The translations under genes and the position numbers were made by a program. From Mycobacteroides chelonae CCUG 47445 (GTDB lineage: Bacteria; Actinomycetota; Actinomycetes; Mycobacteriales; Mycobacteriaceae): 64,000 nt of DNA. Under the pieces are notes generated by a model that saw nothing but the letters and a program-made list of their open reading frames with translations, did not search any database and was not told the DNA's origin. The stretch covers positions 682,001 through 746,000 of the forward strand of contig NZ_CP007220.1 in assembly GCF_001632805.1 (NCBI RefSeq). Reading direction: 5' to 3'. Of the stretch, positions 52,400 through 59,986 are shown in pieces (position 1 is the stretch's first letter; the number at the start of each line of letters is the position of its first letter).

Positions 52400-52828
52400 A
52401 TGGCAGGCATGCCTAAGCACTCTGTGAGTGTCGCGGGAGTTGTCGTCGACGAGAATGACCGCGTTCTCGTCATTCGGCGTGACGACAACGGCCATTGGGA
52501 GGCGCCGGGTGGTGTCCTTGAACTAGGGGAGTCCTTCGAAGCCGGCGTGCAACGCGAAGTGCTTGAGGAAACAGGCCTCAAGATCTCGGTCGAGCGGCTT
52601 ACTGGTGTCTATAAAAACCTCACGCATGGAATCGTTGCTCTGGTCTATCGGTGTCGGCCTGACAGCGGCGACTCGCATCCCACTGAAGAAGCTCGTGAAG
52701 TCCGATGGATGACTAAGGACCAAGTCGAAGCCGTGATGACTCCTGCCTTCGCCATTCGAGTGCTTGATGCGTTCGATGATCGCCCCCACTCTCGCGCACA
52801 CGATGGGGTGAATCTGCTGGCGGTCTAG
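52400..52828 (+). CDS. Nudix hydrolase, Pif-like
   Basis: 142 residues. The Nudix box GX5EX7REUXEEXGU is intact: GGVLELGESFEAGVQREV followed by LEETGL. The pSAM2 immunity factor Pif carries a Nudix motif and blocks redundant transfer between cells already carrying the element. The location next to the KorSA-like repressor suggests the same job here. A plain house-cleaning Nudix enzyme is the alternative. Divergent from the GntR gene with a shared operator. Confidence 0.75.
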   Translation: MAGMPKHSVSVAGVVVDENDRVLVIRRDDNGHWEAPGGVLELGESFEAGVQREVLEETGLKISVERLTGVYKNLTHGIVALVYRCRPDSGDSHPTEEAREVRWMTKDQVEAVMTPAFAIRVLDAFDDRPHSRAHDGVNLLAV

Positions 52829-53044
52829 CCGTGTACCTACGGCAAGGGGGGAGAGCGATGTGAGTCGGTCTCCATCTCTAATCGCGGAATTCGGCTTATA
52901 TGGCGCTCTGACGAAGTAGAGACGGATTCGGTTCCATATTTTCAAAACTTTCTGCTGTGAACTTTCCGATGAGGACGGTTGCTTGCCAGAGCGCGGCCAG
53001 CGTCGTACCGTGACCTGAAAATCATGTAATCGGTAGGGGTTGAG

Positions 53045-53353
53045 GTGGGGAAACCGGCACTGCAGGCTGATACTGACAAGCTGCGTTTATTAGCCAGCGA
53101 GTTGTCGTACCGCGCCAACAACATCAACAACATCGACGCTGCGGCCCCGGTACGCGATGCCGGTTCGGCCATGCCCGGATCGAAGTTCGCGGCAGCCATC
53201 GCACGCCTCGGCGACCCGAACGGACGCGCTTTCAAAGCGATGAGCGGGCAGATCACCCGGATGCAGCATGCAGCCTGGGACACCTCCCTGGACTACGACA
53301 CTCAGGAACAAACTTTCGCCGCACAGCTACGTGACTACGGGGACGGGCGGTAG
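53045..53353 (+). CDS. Small helical protein, first gene of a type VII-style cassette
   Basis: 102 residues, mostly helical (LQADTDKLRLLASELSYRAN; KAMSGQITRMQHAAWDTSLD), ending GDGR. It is followed 6 bp later by the WXG-DUF1023 protein. Size and order match, from memory, M. tuberculosis Rv2078 (104 residues) before Rv2079 and lppJ. It is probably a partner or chaperone-like helical protein of the WXG100 kind, though no W-x-G is present. GTG at 53045 with GGGGTTGAGG before it. Confidence 0.65.
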   Translation: MGKPALQADTDKLRLLASELSYRANNINNIDAAAPVRDAGSAMPGSKFAAAIARLGDPNGRAFKAMSGQITRMQHAAWDTSLDYDTQEQTFAAQLRDYGDGR

Positions 53354-53359
53354 TTCGCG

Positions 53360-55276
53360 ATGGTGTTGATTTCACAGTTGCGGGCAATGAAACCCGAGCT
53401 GGTCACTGAAACGGCCTACAAGCTAGCCGGTGTCAAAGAATCGTTCAAGGCGCAGCTGGACACCATGAAGTACAACGTGGAGACTGCCACCGCCGACTGG
53501 AAAGGCGAAGCCGCTGCCGCAGCATCGGTCAAAACTCTGGCCGAACACCTAGCGGGTACTCGTATCGTTGATGCCATCGGGTCCCAAGAACAAGCCATCA
53601 AAGACGGCGTGAACTCTCTGTCAAGCGCTCGGTCCAACGCACTCGGTATCGCCGACGATGCCGTCGGGACTGGTTGCACTGTCTCCGATGACGGACACGT
53701 GAAGGCTCCTGATTTGAAGTACGTGGTCACCGATCCCGCAGCGTACTTGTTGCTGCAGAACCAGGCCAATGAGAAGGCCAAAGCCTTTGAGGCACGGCTA
53801 ATTCCGGCGCTGCATCTGTTTGACGAGTTGGATAGCGCCGCCGAAGCAGCCATCAACGGCGAAATCGCCGAAATGGAATCCTTGATCCGCGCCCCTGACT
53901 CGACGCCGACCGCCACGCTGACCGATGACATCCTTAACGGCAAGGCCAAGCCACCAGAAGATCCGAAAGCCTTTAAAGACTGGTGGAACTCGCTGTCCGA
54001 AGGCGAAAAGAACGAGATGTACCTACATGACCAGTACATCGGCAACAACGACAACATGCCCACCCCTGATCGAGATCGTTTCAACCGGATGAAACTTGAT
54101 GACGAACTAGGGCGAGCCACTACTGCGGCAGCAGCAGTTGATCAGTTGAAGGCGCAACACGCGGACTGGGCCGCAGGCAAGAACATTCCCGAAACTATGG
54201 TCGGCGGCATTTCTAAAGACCGTATGGACTACGAAGCTTGGCAACGGCAACTGGATGACGCCAACAAACGGTCTAAATACCTGCCCGACCTGCAGGCCAC
54301 TGATAGGGCTGTGCGCAATAACCCTGATCGCTATCTCATGGTCATGGACACGCAAACCGGGCGACAGGCGCACACTGCTGTGTCGAATGGCAATCCAGAC
54401 ACCGCCGATCACGTCTCGGTCACGACCCCCGGCATCAACACGACTGTGCGCGAATCCATCGGCAATATGGCTGACGAGGGAACAGCCCTCCAGCGGGAAG
54501 CTCTACGTCAGTTGCACAGTACGCCCGGTCACGAGGCCGAAACAGTGGCCACGATTGCGTGGATTGGATATGACCCGCCGCAGATCAGTGGCACACAAGG
54601 TGTCGGCGAGAATCTAGTCGGGGTGAACGACGTTATCCACGACGAGCAGGCCAGAGGCGGAGCACGTAGTCTTGCGCGCTTCTACGACGGCCTGCAAGTT
54701 ACCCATCAAGGTGGTCCCGCAGATGTCACCGCAATTGGTCACTCCTACGGTTCCTTAACTACCGGTCTCGCGCTACAGGAGCCTGGCAATCACGGCGTCA
54801 ACAATGCCATTTTCTACGGCTCGCCCGGCATTGAAGCCACCACACCAGGGCAACTCGGTGTGCAACCCGGGCACGTCTTCACCATGGAAACCGCGAATGA
54901 TCCGATCCAATGGGTCTATGACGGACCACCCCTCCTGGAAGCAGGCTCGGTTCTGACGACCGTGACGAATCCACTTGCTGCGCCGTTGGCCGTGGCATCA
55001 ATTGGTGGTCGTGAAGTACTCGGCTGGGGAGACTTCGGCCCTAACCCCGCCACCAACCCCAACTTCACACATCTGGCAACCGGAGCAACGACCACGACTG
55101 GGGGACTTCAGCTAGAAGGAGCTTCTGGACATAGCGATTACCCTCGGTTCAAGGACGATGCGAACAATCCAATACTGCGAACCACTGGCTACAACATCGC
55201 GGCCGTGATTTCTGGCCTGGCCGACCAAAATGCTATCCCTGAGCCGTCGATGCGAGGCGGAGGCGGAAGGTACTAA
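53360..55276 (+). CDS. WXG-helical/DUF1023 alpha/beta-hydrolase (Rv2079-like, putative secreted effector)
   Basis: 638 residues. The N-terminal about 170 residues are helical with a WXG-like turn (TATADWKGEAAAA), as in type VII secretion substrates. The C-terminal DUF1023 hydrolase has the nucleophile elbow IGHSYGSLTT and a candidate acid/His region (MADEGTAL; SGHSDYPRF). WIGYDPPQ and NAIFYGSPG are DUF1023 features. It has no signal peptide. The neighbours (small helical protein, lipoprotein) match M. tuberculosis Rv2078-Rv2079-lppJ by size and order. A toxin or cell-wall role is possible, not shown. Confidence 0.75.
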   Translation: MVLISQLRAMKPELVTETAYKLAGVKESFKAQLDTMKYNVETATADWKGEAAAAASVKTLAEHLAGTRIVDAIGSQEQAIKDGVNSLSSARSNALGIADDAVGTGCTVSDDGHVKAPDLKYVVTDPAAYLLLQNQANEKAKAFEARLIPALHLFDELDSAAEAAINGEIAEMESLIRAPDSTPTATLTDDILNGKAKPPEDPKAFKDWWNSLSEGEKNEMYLHDQYIGNNDNMPTPDRDRFNRMKLDDELGRATTAAAAVDQLKAQHADWAAGKNIPETMVGGISKDRMDYEAWQRQLDDANKRSKYLPDLQATDRAVRNNPDRYLMVMDTQTGRQAHTAVSNGNPDTADHVSVTTPGINTTVRESIGNMADEGTALQREALRQLHSTPGHEAETVATIAWIGYDPPQISGTQGVGENLVGVNDVIHDEQARGGARSLARFYDGLQVTHQGGPADVTAIGHSYGSLTTGLALQEPGNHGVNNAIFYGSPGIEATTPGQLGVQPGHVFTMETANDPIQWVYDGPPLLEAGSVLTTVTNPLAAPLAVASIGGREVLGWGDFGPNPATNPNFTHLATGATTTTGGLQLEGASGHSDYPRFKDDANNPILRTTGYNIAAVISGLADQNAIPEPSMRGGGGRY

Positions 55277-55282
55277 AGACAC

Positions 55283-55834
55283 ATGACAAGAAATCGGCAT
55301 AGGCGCAATGCGATCGGATGTCTCACCATAGCCGTATCCCTGACGATGACAGGATGTCAGATGAATGACCCGAATGCGCGGACACCGCAGACCAAGGCCA
55401 CGCAAGCCCTCGCAGAGTTGACCGGTCTCCCGTCGCTGGAGGACACCCGGAAGCAACTAGAGGAAGCCATAGCCGCAATCAAAAGCACCGTGGGCAGCGT
55501 CGTTCCCGCGGTCACATGGCAGGAGTTTGATAAGGGCGCCAAGGCGAACTGTTTCAAACCCTACGATCAAAGTGACGGGCAGAGCCTTTACCTACCGGAT
55601 GCCGTGGCTGTCAGAACTGGCCTCTCCGAGGAAAACTGGTCAAAGATCCAGGAGGCAACGAGAGAAGCCGCCTCCAAACTCGGTGCCACCGACTTGCAAA
55701 CTATGCAGGACAAACCGGGTAAGCATGATATCGGATTCTACGGTCCCGCAGGGATATTCATAAAGCTCGCCTACTCCGGGAATCTCGTCATCTCGGGCTA
55801 TACGGGCTGTCGACTACCTGCCGCGAAGAAGTAG
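55283..55834 (+). CDS. LppJ/LppA-type lipoprotein
   Basis: 183 residues. The lipobox LTMTGCQ (Cys at about residue 25) predicts an outer-face lipoprotein. It has one further Cys pair (KANCFK; TGCRLP) likely to be disulfide-bonded. It starts 6 bp after the DUF1023 gene, so they are co-expressed. Such a lipoprotein beside a secreted hydrolase could be an immunity or docking partner. This is inferred. TTTAC-rich, mildly lower GC than flanking genes. Confidence 0.75.
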   Translation: MTRNRHRRNAIGCLTIAVSLTMTGCQMNDPNARTPQTKATQALAELTGLPSLEDTRKQLEEAIAAIKSTVGSVVPAVTWQEFDKGAKANCFKPYDQSDGQSLYLPDAVAVRTGLSEENWSKIQEATREAASKLGATDLQTMQDKPGKHDIGFYGPAGIFIKLAYSGNLVISGYTGCRLPAAKK

Positions 55835-55841
55835 CATCGAT

Positions 55842-56297
55842 ATGAATCTCGATGCAGGACTTGATGATTTGATGCGGACTGCTGCCCAGGTGAATCGTTC
55901 TGTTTCACAAGTGCGGGGGCAGGGCGATTCTGCTGGCGGCTGGGTGAGGGTTGAAGTCGCTGGCGACGGCTCGATCAGCAACATGTTTCTCGACGATCAG
56001 ATCCGAACAATGCCCGCTTACGAACTAGCGCGGGCCATCCGCGAAGCGCACCGCGTTGCTATTGCCGACGCAAACCAGCACATACAGGGCATCCAGTCTC
56101 AGTTGACCGAAAGTTCATATGTGGCAACGATGTTGAACCAACTCGGATCTGTTGAATCGCGCACGCCGCAGCCACAAGCATCGAGAGCTCCAGATGCGGC
56201 TTTGAATTCACGGCGTGCTGTAGGAGGAATGACGGAGCAGGAATTGGATGCCTCGCAGGATGCATTCAACTTCGACCCGCTCGGACGACGTCGCTAG
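55842..56297 (+). CDS. YbaB/EbfC-like nucleoid-associated-type protein
   Basis: 151 residues. The N-terminal domain fits the YbaB fold: helix LDDLMRTAAQVNRSV, a strand turn WVRVEVAGDGSISNMFLD, and helix YELARAIREAHRVAIADA. Actinobacteria carry many such proteins in type VII secretion gene clusters. The C-terminus is disordered and Gln/Ala-rich. It begins 7 bp after the lipoprotein gene. Role unknown. Confidence 0.65.
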   Translation: MNLDAGLDDLMRTAAQVNRSVSQVRGQGDSAGGWVRVEVAGDGSISNMFLDDQIRTMPAYELARAIREAHRVAIADANQHIQGIQSQLTESSYVATMLNQLGSVESRTPQPQASRAPDAALNSRRAVGGMTEQELDASQDAFNFDPLGRRR

Positions 56298-56334
56298 AGA
56301 GATTGGCCCTTACCTTCGCCAGCATTGCTTGGTG

Positions 56335-56964
56335 CTAGGCAGGGAAGTACTGAACGAATGCCTCGGCGTAGTGGCGGGCCGCCGCCATGCAATCAGGGTA
56401 AGGGCCGTATTTGTAATCGCCCGTGATGAGTACCCCGTACACGCCGGTTGTGGCTTCGATATCGATGACGCAGCCGCTGGTATTTTGTGGCACCGGATAG
56501 AAGAACAGCGCCTTGCGTCCACCGACCGTCGTGTCCTGAAATCCCCAGTGCCCATCGACCTTCTTGTCCATGTCCAGGGTGTAGTTGGATGCCCCGATCC
56601 TGACCCGATAGTCGGTTGGCTGTGGGCGAAATGCGCACGATACGTCCTCGATGTCGCCGTCGGTTCTTCTGGTGGGGCGGGGCATCGAGAGGTTTTCAGC
56701 CTGTAGTGCGCTTGTTGGGATGTCCCTGCAGGGATCAAACGTGATCTTTGGCCGGCCACCCGCGTTGGTCGCTGGCGCTGTTGTGCTGGTCGAAGCACTG
56801 GCGCTGACAGGCTGTGTTACGGCTGTTCCGTCGGTGCTGGTTTTGGTTGAGGCACACGAGGACACGAGGACAGTCAGTGAGACGAGCGCGAGTGTAAGCC
56901 GCCGTGTTAGACGAAACAGTGTGGTGCCCTTGCTATCTGCCGTGCTCACCGAAACTGTGCGCAT
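56335..56964 (-). CDS. DUF3558-like lipoprotein
   Basis: About 209 residues. The signal peptide (RLTLALVSLTVLVSSCAS) ends in lipobox VSSC. A Ser/Thr-rich linker leads to a DUF3558-type domain (FDPCRDIPTSAL; DVSCAFRP; GCVIDIEATTGV) with a conserved disulfide pattern. ATG at 56964 or GTG at 56949 are possible. It overlaps the end of the preceding gene (56933) by 32 or 17 bp. Last gene of the minus-strand four-gene cluster that converges on the DUF1023 cassette. Confidence 0.7.
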   Translation of the reverse strand: MRTVSVSTADSKGTTLFRLTRRLTLALVSLTVLVSSCASTKTSTDGTAVTQPVSASASTSTTAPATNAGGRPKITFDPCRDIPTSALQAENLSMPRPTRRTDGDIEDVSCAFRPQPTDYRVRIGASNYTLDMDKKVDGHWGFQDTTVGGRKALFFYPVPQNTSGCVIDIEATTGVYGVLITGDYKYGPYPDCMAAARHYAEAFVQYFPA

Positions 56965-57352
56965 TGCTGGCGTCGGTCTGCATGATGCTGCTGCGTACCG
57001 CAATGAACAGGGACTTCATTTCCTCGACCTGGTCAATGTGCGATAGGAAAGTGCTCTCGGCACTGTTGGAGCCGCCTGCGGCCTTGCGTTGGAAGGCTTG
57101 CGCAAGTTGTTTGCCGGAATCGAGGTGGCCCTCGGAGAACCCCAACGGGTGCACGCTCAAGTTCCACGCGTCGTCTCGTAGATCGCGTAGGGCCTCGATG
57201 TACACATCGCATGCTGTGATGAGTTTGTCGAACTCTTCGGTGTTGAGCGACAGGGTGAGCTTGCCTGCCTGCGCGTTCGCAATCGCCTCTTGAAGACCGG
57301 TCACGAGAACCCCCTTGTTGGTCCGGGCTTGCAGCCCCTTGACGACCATCAT
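56933..57352 (-). CDS. Helical protein of the T7-style cluster
   Basis: 139 residues, without signal peptide, rich in helix (LVTGLQEAIANAQAGKLTLS; ITACDVYIEALRDLRDDAWN; LSHIDQVEEMKSLFIAVRSS). The layout recalls type VII secretion-associated helical proteins. Lies between the 240-residue helical protein and the lipoprotein, overlapping the latter. Function unknown. Confidence 0.55.
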   Translation of the reverse strand: MMVVKGLQARTNKGVLVTGLQEAIANAQAGKLTLSLNTEEFDKLITACDVYIEALRDLRDDAWNLSVHPLGFSEGHLDSGKQLAQAFQRKAAGGSNSAESTFLSHIDQVEEMKSLFIAVRSSIMQTDASNAHSFGEHGR

Positions 57353-57382
57353 AGGCAGCGTTCGTATCTACTCGCAGCGATT

Positions 57383-58105
57383 CTAGGTGCAGGTTGCGAC
57401 AGTCGGAGCATCCCACCGGTCGGTCTGCCAGTAGACGTTGACGCTGTTTTCAATGGCGTTGGTGAACTTCTGTATGTTCATCGCCAACGATTTATGCAGG
57501 TCCGCGAATGCTTTCGCATGATCGACTGCCGCGATGTCTATCGCATCCATGAGTTCACCTACGGGTAGGGCGTTAGCAACTAGGCCCCCGAACATGTGAT
57601 GGCTGGTGCCCGCGAGATTTCTGGCAATGGTTGTGGCTTTGTGGATTGCGGACTCGATGGTCTCCGCGGTGACGTGCTGACCGTCAGCCATCGGGCTTGG
57701 ATCACTCGTGCTGATGAGTACTTCCAGTGCGCCGGACCGTGGAACCTCGCGCGACGTTGGTTGTATCCAGCGTCCACTGCGACCATATGTCTCCCATGCA
57801 GCAGAAATGGCCTTGATCTGCCTGTTTAGGCTGTCTCCCAAGGGCGTGAAGCTCGCGCGGTAACCCCGGAAAATCGCGTCCAAACCCGCCATTAAAGAGG
57901 CAACGGCGACGTCGCCTTCACCTCGCGCGCACTGCAGATTCGTTGCCACTGCTTCGGCGGTCGCTTGCGGCCCAGCTTCGAACATCCGGGCCAACTCCCG
58001 GAACCCATCCAGAGCGCCCTGAATCGCCGGGTTCAGGTTCGCGAATACCGTTTCAAACGGTTCGGCCGCCAGGTTCTCCCCAAATGGATTACTCACGTGT
58101 GTCAT
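57383..58105 (-). CDS. Large helical protein of the T7-style cluster
   Basis: 240 residues, helix-rich, without signal peptide. It contains FANLNPAIQGALDGFRELAR, a short WETYGRSGRW turn and a C-terminal WQTDRWDAPTVATCT with a final Cys. The length resembles EspA/EspC-like or other ESX-associated helical proteins, but I cannot name it. ATG at 58105 is chosen; its start overlaps the stop of the upstream gene by 17 bp. Confidence 0.5.
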   Translation of the reverse strand: MTHVSNPFGENLAAEPFETVFANLNPAIQGALDGFRELARMFEAGPQATAEAVATNLQCARGEGDVAVASLMAGLDAIFRGYRASFTPLGDSLNRQIKAISAAWETYGRSGRWIQPTSREVPRSGALEVLISTSDPSPMADGQHVTAETIESAIHKATTIARNLAGTSHHMFGGLVANALPVGELMDAIDIAAVDHAKAFADLHKSLAMNIQKFTNAIENSVNVYWQTDRWDAPTVATCT

Positions 58106-58742
58106 TGTCGCGCTTGTATTCCGCCTTCCTGAGATCCCAAGGCTTCTCGCGTTCAGGATCTGCACTCCAGCACGAACTGATGTTTCGATCCCGGCACACT
58201 CGATAGCATTCTTGCCCTAACAGCAGCCGCGTCTTGTCCAAGTTGATCTTGGTGACGTGGGAATGCTGACCGTGCAGACGGAAATTGGTGAAGTAGATCT
58301 TGTCAGCTTCCTCGACGTCGCTGTGATGCCGGGCGATCACGGAAGGTCGCGCGTCGTCGGCTGCGCTCACATGCGTCGGAGCGGACGACGCGACTTCCTT
58401 GAAAAAGCTCGTGAGCTTGAATGGTGTTTGACCGCCGGGGATTACACCAAGAATACGTTTAAGGGTGGCAATCAGGGCGACGCCCGACTCGATCCATGGC
58501 GAGACTCGAAACCCAGGCAGCACGTCTGTCACGATCACCAGGGGGATCGCGCCCTTTGCCACCACGATCAGTTGGAATGGCCTCGCATCAGCCAAGAACA
58601 CCACAATGAATTTTGCGCCGTTGTTCGGGTGCCGGTGCTCGAACTGCACCCGCAGTCTCCCCGATGCCTTCATAGAAGGGTAGAGAGCCTTGAGCCCGTG
58701 TAGCACGATCGGATGCGTTGCACCACGTTCTCGATCGTTCAT
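58089..58742 (-). CDS. Unrecognised cluster protein, first gene
   Basis: 217 residues, mixed alpha/beta (AKFIVVFLADARPFQLIVV; AIPLVIVTDVLPGFRV), with basic, Cys-containing C-terminus (ECYRVCRDRNISSC). No signal peptide or membrane helix. It leads a minus-strand unit that runs into the two helical proteins and the lipoprotein. No family is recognised with confidence. An AT-rich, gene-free 263-bp stretch (58743-59005) separates it from the divergent DUF4365-like gene. Confidence 0.5.
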   Translation of the reverse strand: MNDRERGATHPIVLHGLKALYPSMKASGRLRVQFEHRHPNNGAKFIVVFLADARPFQLIVVAKGAIPLVIVTDVLPGFRVSPWIESGVALIATLKRILGVIPGGQTPFKLTSFFKEVASSAPTHVSAADDARPSVIARHHSDVEEADKIYFTNFRLHGQHSHVTKINLDKTRLLLGQECYRVCRDRNISSCWSADPEREKPWDLRKAEYKRDNDTRE

Positions 58743-59005
58743 GCTGCCAGTATGGCAGTAGGCAAGGACATGGCTACTGTTCGCAGATAAGGAGCCTGCA
58801 GAGCCCTGGGGCCTTCTAGTAAAACTGGCTAGTCATCACCGCGTTCGTCGGGTCACCAATTGCATCAATGCCGTCCGGGTTGGTTGGACCCTATAAAAAT
58901 TTGCGGATAACGGAGGCTGAAGCGGCAAGCAGGTGTATTATTTAGCTAATTTGTGCAATATCAAGAAAGTTATATAGTGACAATAGGATTGGAATTTCTG
59001 CGGAC

Positions 59006-59962
59006 ATGCCACAGCCACCAGAGAGACAGTTAGGAACAATCGGTGAGGCCGCCGTCAAACTTGCTTTCTTGAAGCTGAATTGTGGACCTATCGAGGTGCC
59101 ACAGCAACATGACGTGGGCACTGACTTGATGTTAATCGTTCGTGATGATCAATTGGTCGAACGTGGACTTCTCGGTGTCCAGGTTAAAACCGGGGAGAGC
59201 CACTTTGGCGAAGTTCGCCGTGACGGCAGGGGCGCTGTCATCGGATGGTGGTTTCGTTGTGAAAAAGACCGTGCACAATATTGGTTGACTCATACACTAC
59301 CTCACATCCTTGTTCTCCATGACGAACGAACAGGTGAGTCATACTGGGCCGCACTGACGAGGCAATCAATGGTTGCTACAGGAAAAGGCGTCAAGGTCTT
59401 TGTGCCAATAGATAATTGTCTAGAGTTCGGTCAATCGGAGGCGTTAATTTCACTACTAGCTGATAAGTCAGTTAGGAGCTCAGAATTACTTTCTAGGCGT
59501 ACCATTAAACGGCAAGCTGACTATGCACTCATCCACAACATCAATCTAGCTTTATCGGCAAGTCAACGGTCTGTTGATGAACTTAACTATGGAGATTTAA
59601 AAGTGGCTTTTGCTGCCGACCTAACGCGTCTGCATGGATTTGCCGGTGCGCCTCCAGTGGAAATCCTTTCGAATGCTACAGGCTGTGACGCGGCAGCGAT
59701 ATGCAACTATCTTTCAGGGAAGCATGTTCCATCTACAGGGAGGGTGCTGGCTCTGGTTGGTGCGATGGCCCAGTATTCGCGTGATAATGGATTTGAAATT
59801 TCCGATGCCGAGATTGATCCGATACTTTGGAGCAGGAAATGTCGGGTCCTTATGAAGCCCGGTATGCGGAACATCTTGATTAACAAAGTCAAATCTCATG
59901 CAAAGCGGCGAAATGAAATTGTTTCAGGCGGTATCGAATCAGGGCCCTGTGAAGTGAACTAA
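59006..59962 (+). CDS. DUF4365-like nuclease with C-terminal helix-turn-helix-like domain (candidate defence)
   Basis: 318 residues. The N-terminal domain shows the DUF4365 pattern: GTIGEAAVKLAFLK, then GTDLMLIV (Asp40) and GVQVKTG (Q59-x-K61). This is the D...QxK arrangement of PD-(D/E)xK-fold nucleases in defence genes. Residues about 190-290 form a helical domain with a helix-turn-helix-like stretch (CDAAAICNYLSGKHVPSTGR). The gene and its upstream region are markedly AT-rich for this genome, indicating acquisition from another source. ATG at 59006 is preceded by weak signals. It lies directly beside the Rep gene, convergent. Confidence 0.65.
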   Translation: MPQPPERQLGTIGEAAVKLAFLKLNCGPIEVPQQHDVGTDLMLIVRDDQLVERGLLGVQVKTGESHFGEVRRDGRGAVIGWWFRCEKDRAQYWLTHTLPHILVLHDERTGESYWAALTRQSMVATGKGVKVFVPIDNCLEFGQSEALISLLADKSVRSSELLSRRTIKRQADYALIHNINLALSASQRSVDELNYGDLKVAFAADLTRLHGFAGAPPVEILSNATGCDAAAICNYLSGKHVPSTGRVLALVGAMAQYSRDNGFEISDAEIDPILWSRKCRVLMKPGMRNILINKVKSHAKRRNEIVSGGIESGPCEVN

Positions 59963-59986
59963 TTGGAATTCGCTGCACGAACGCCC

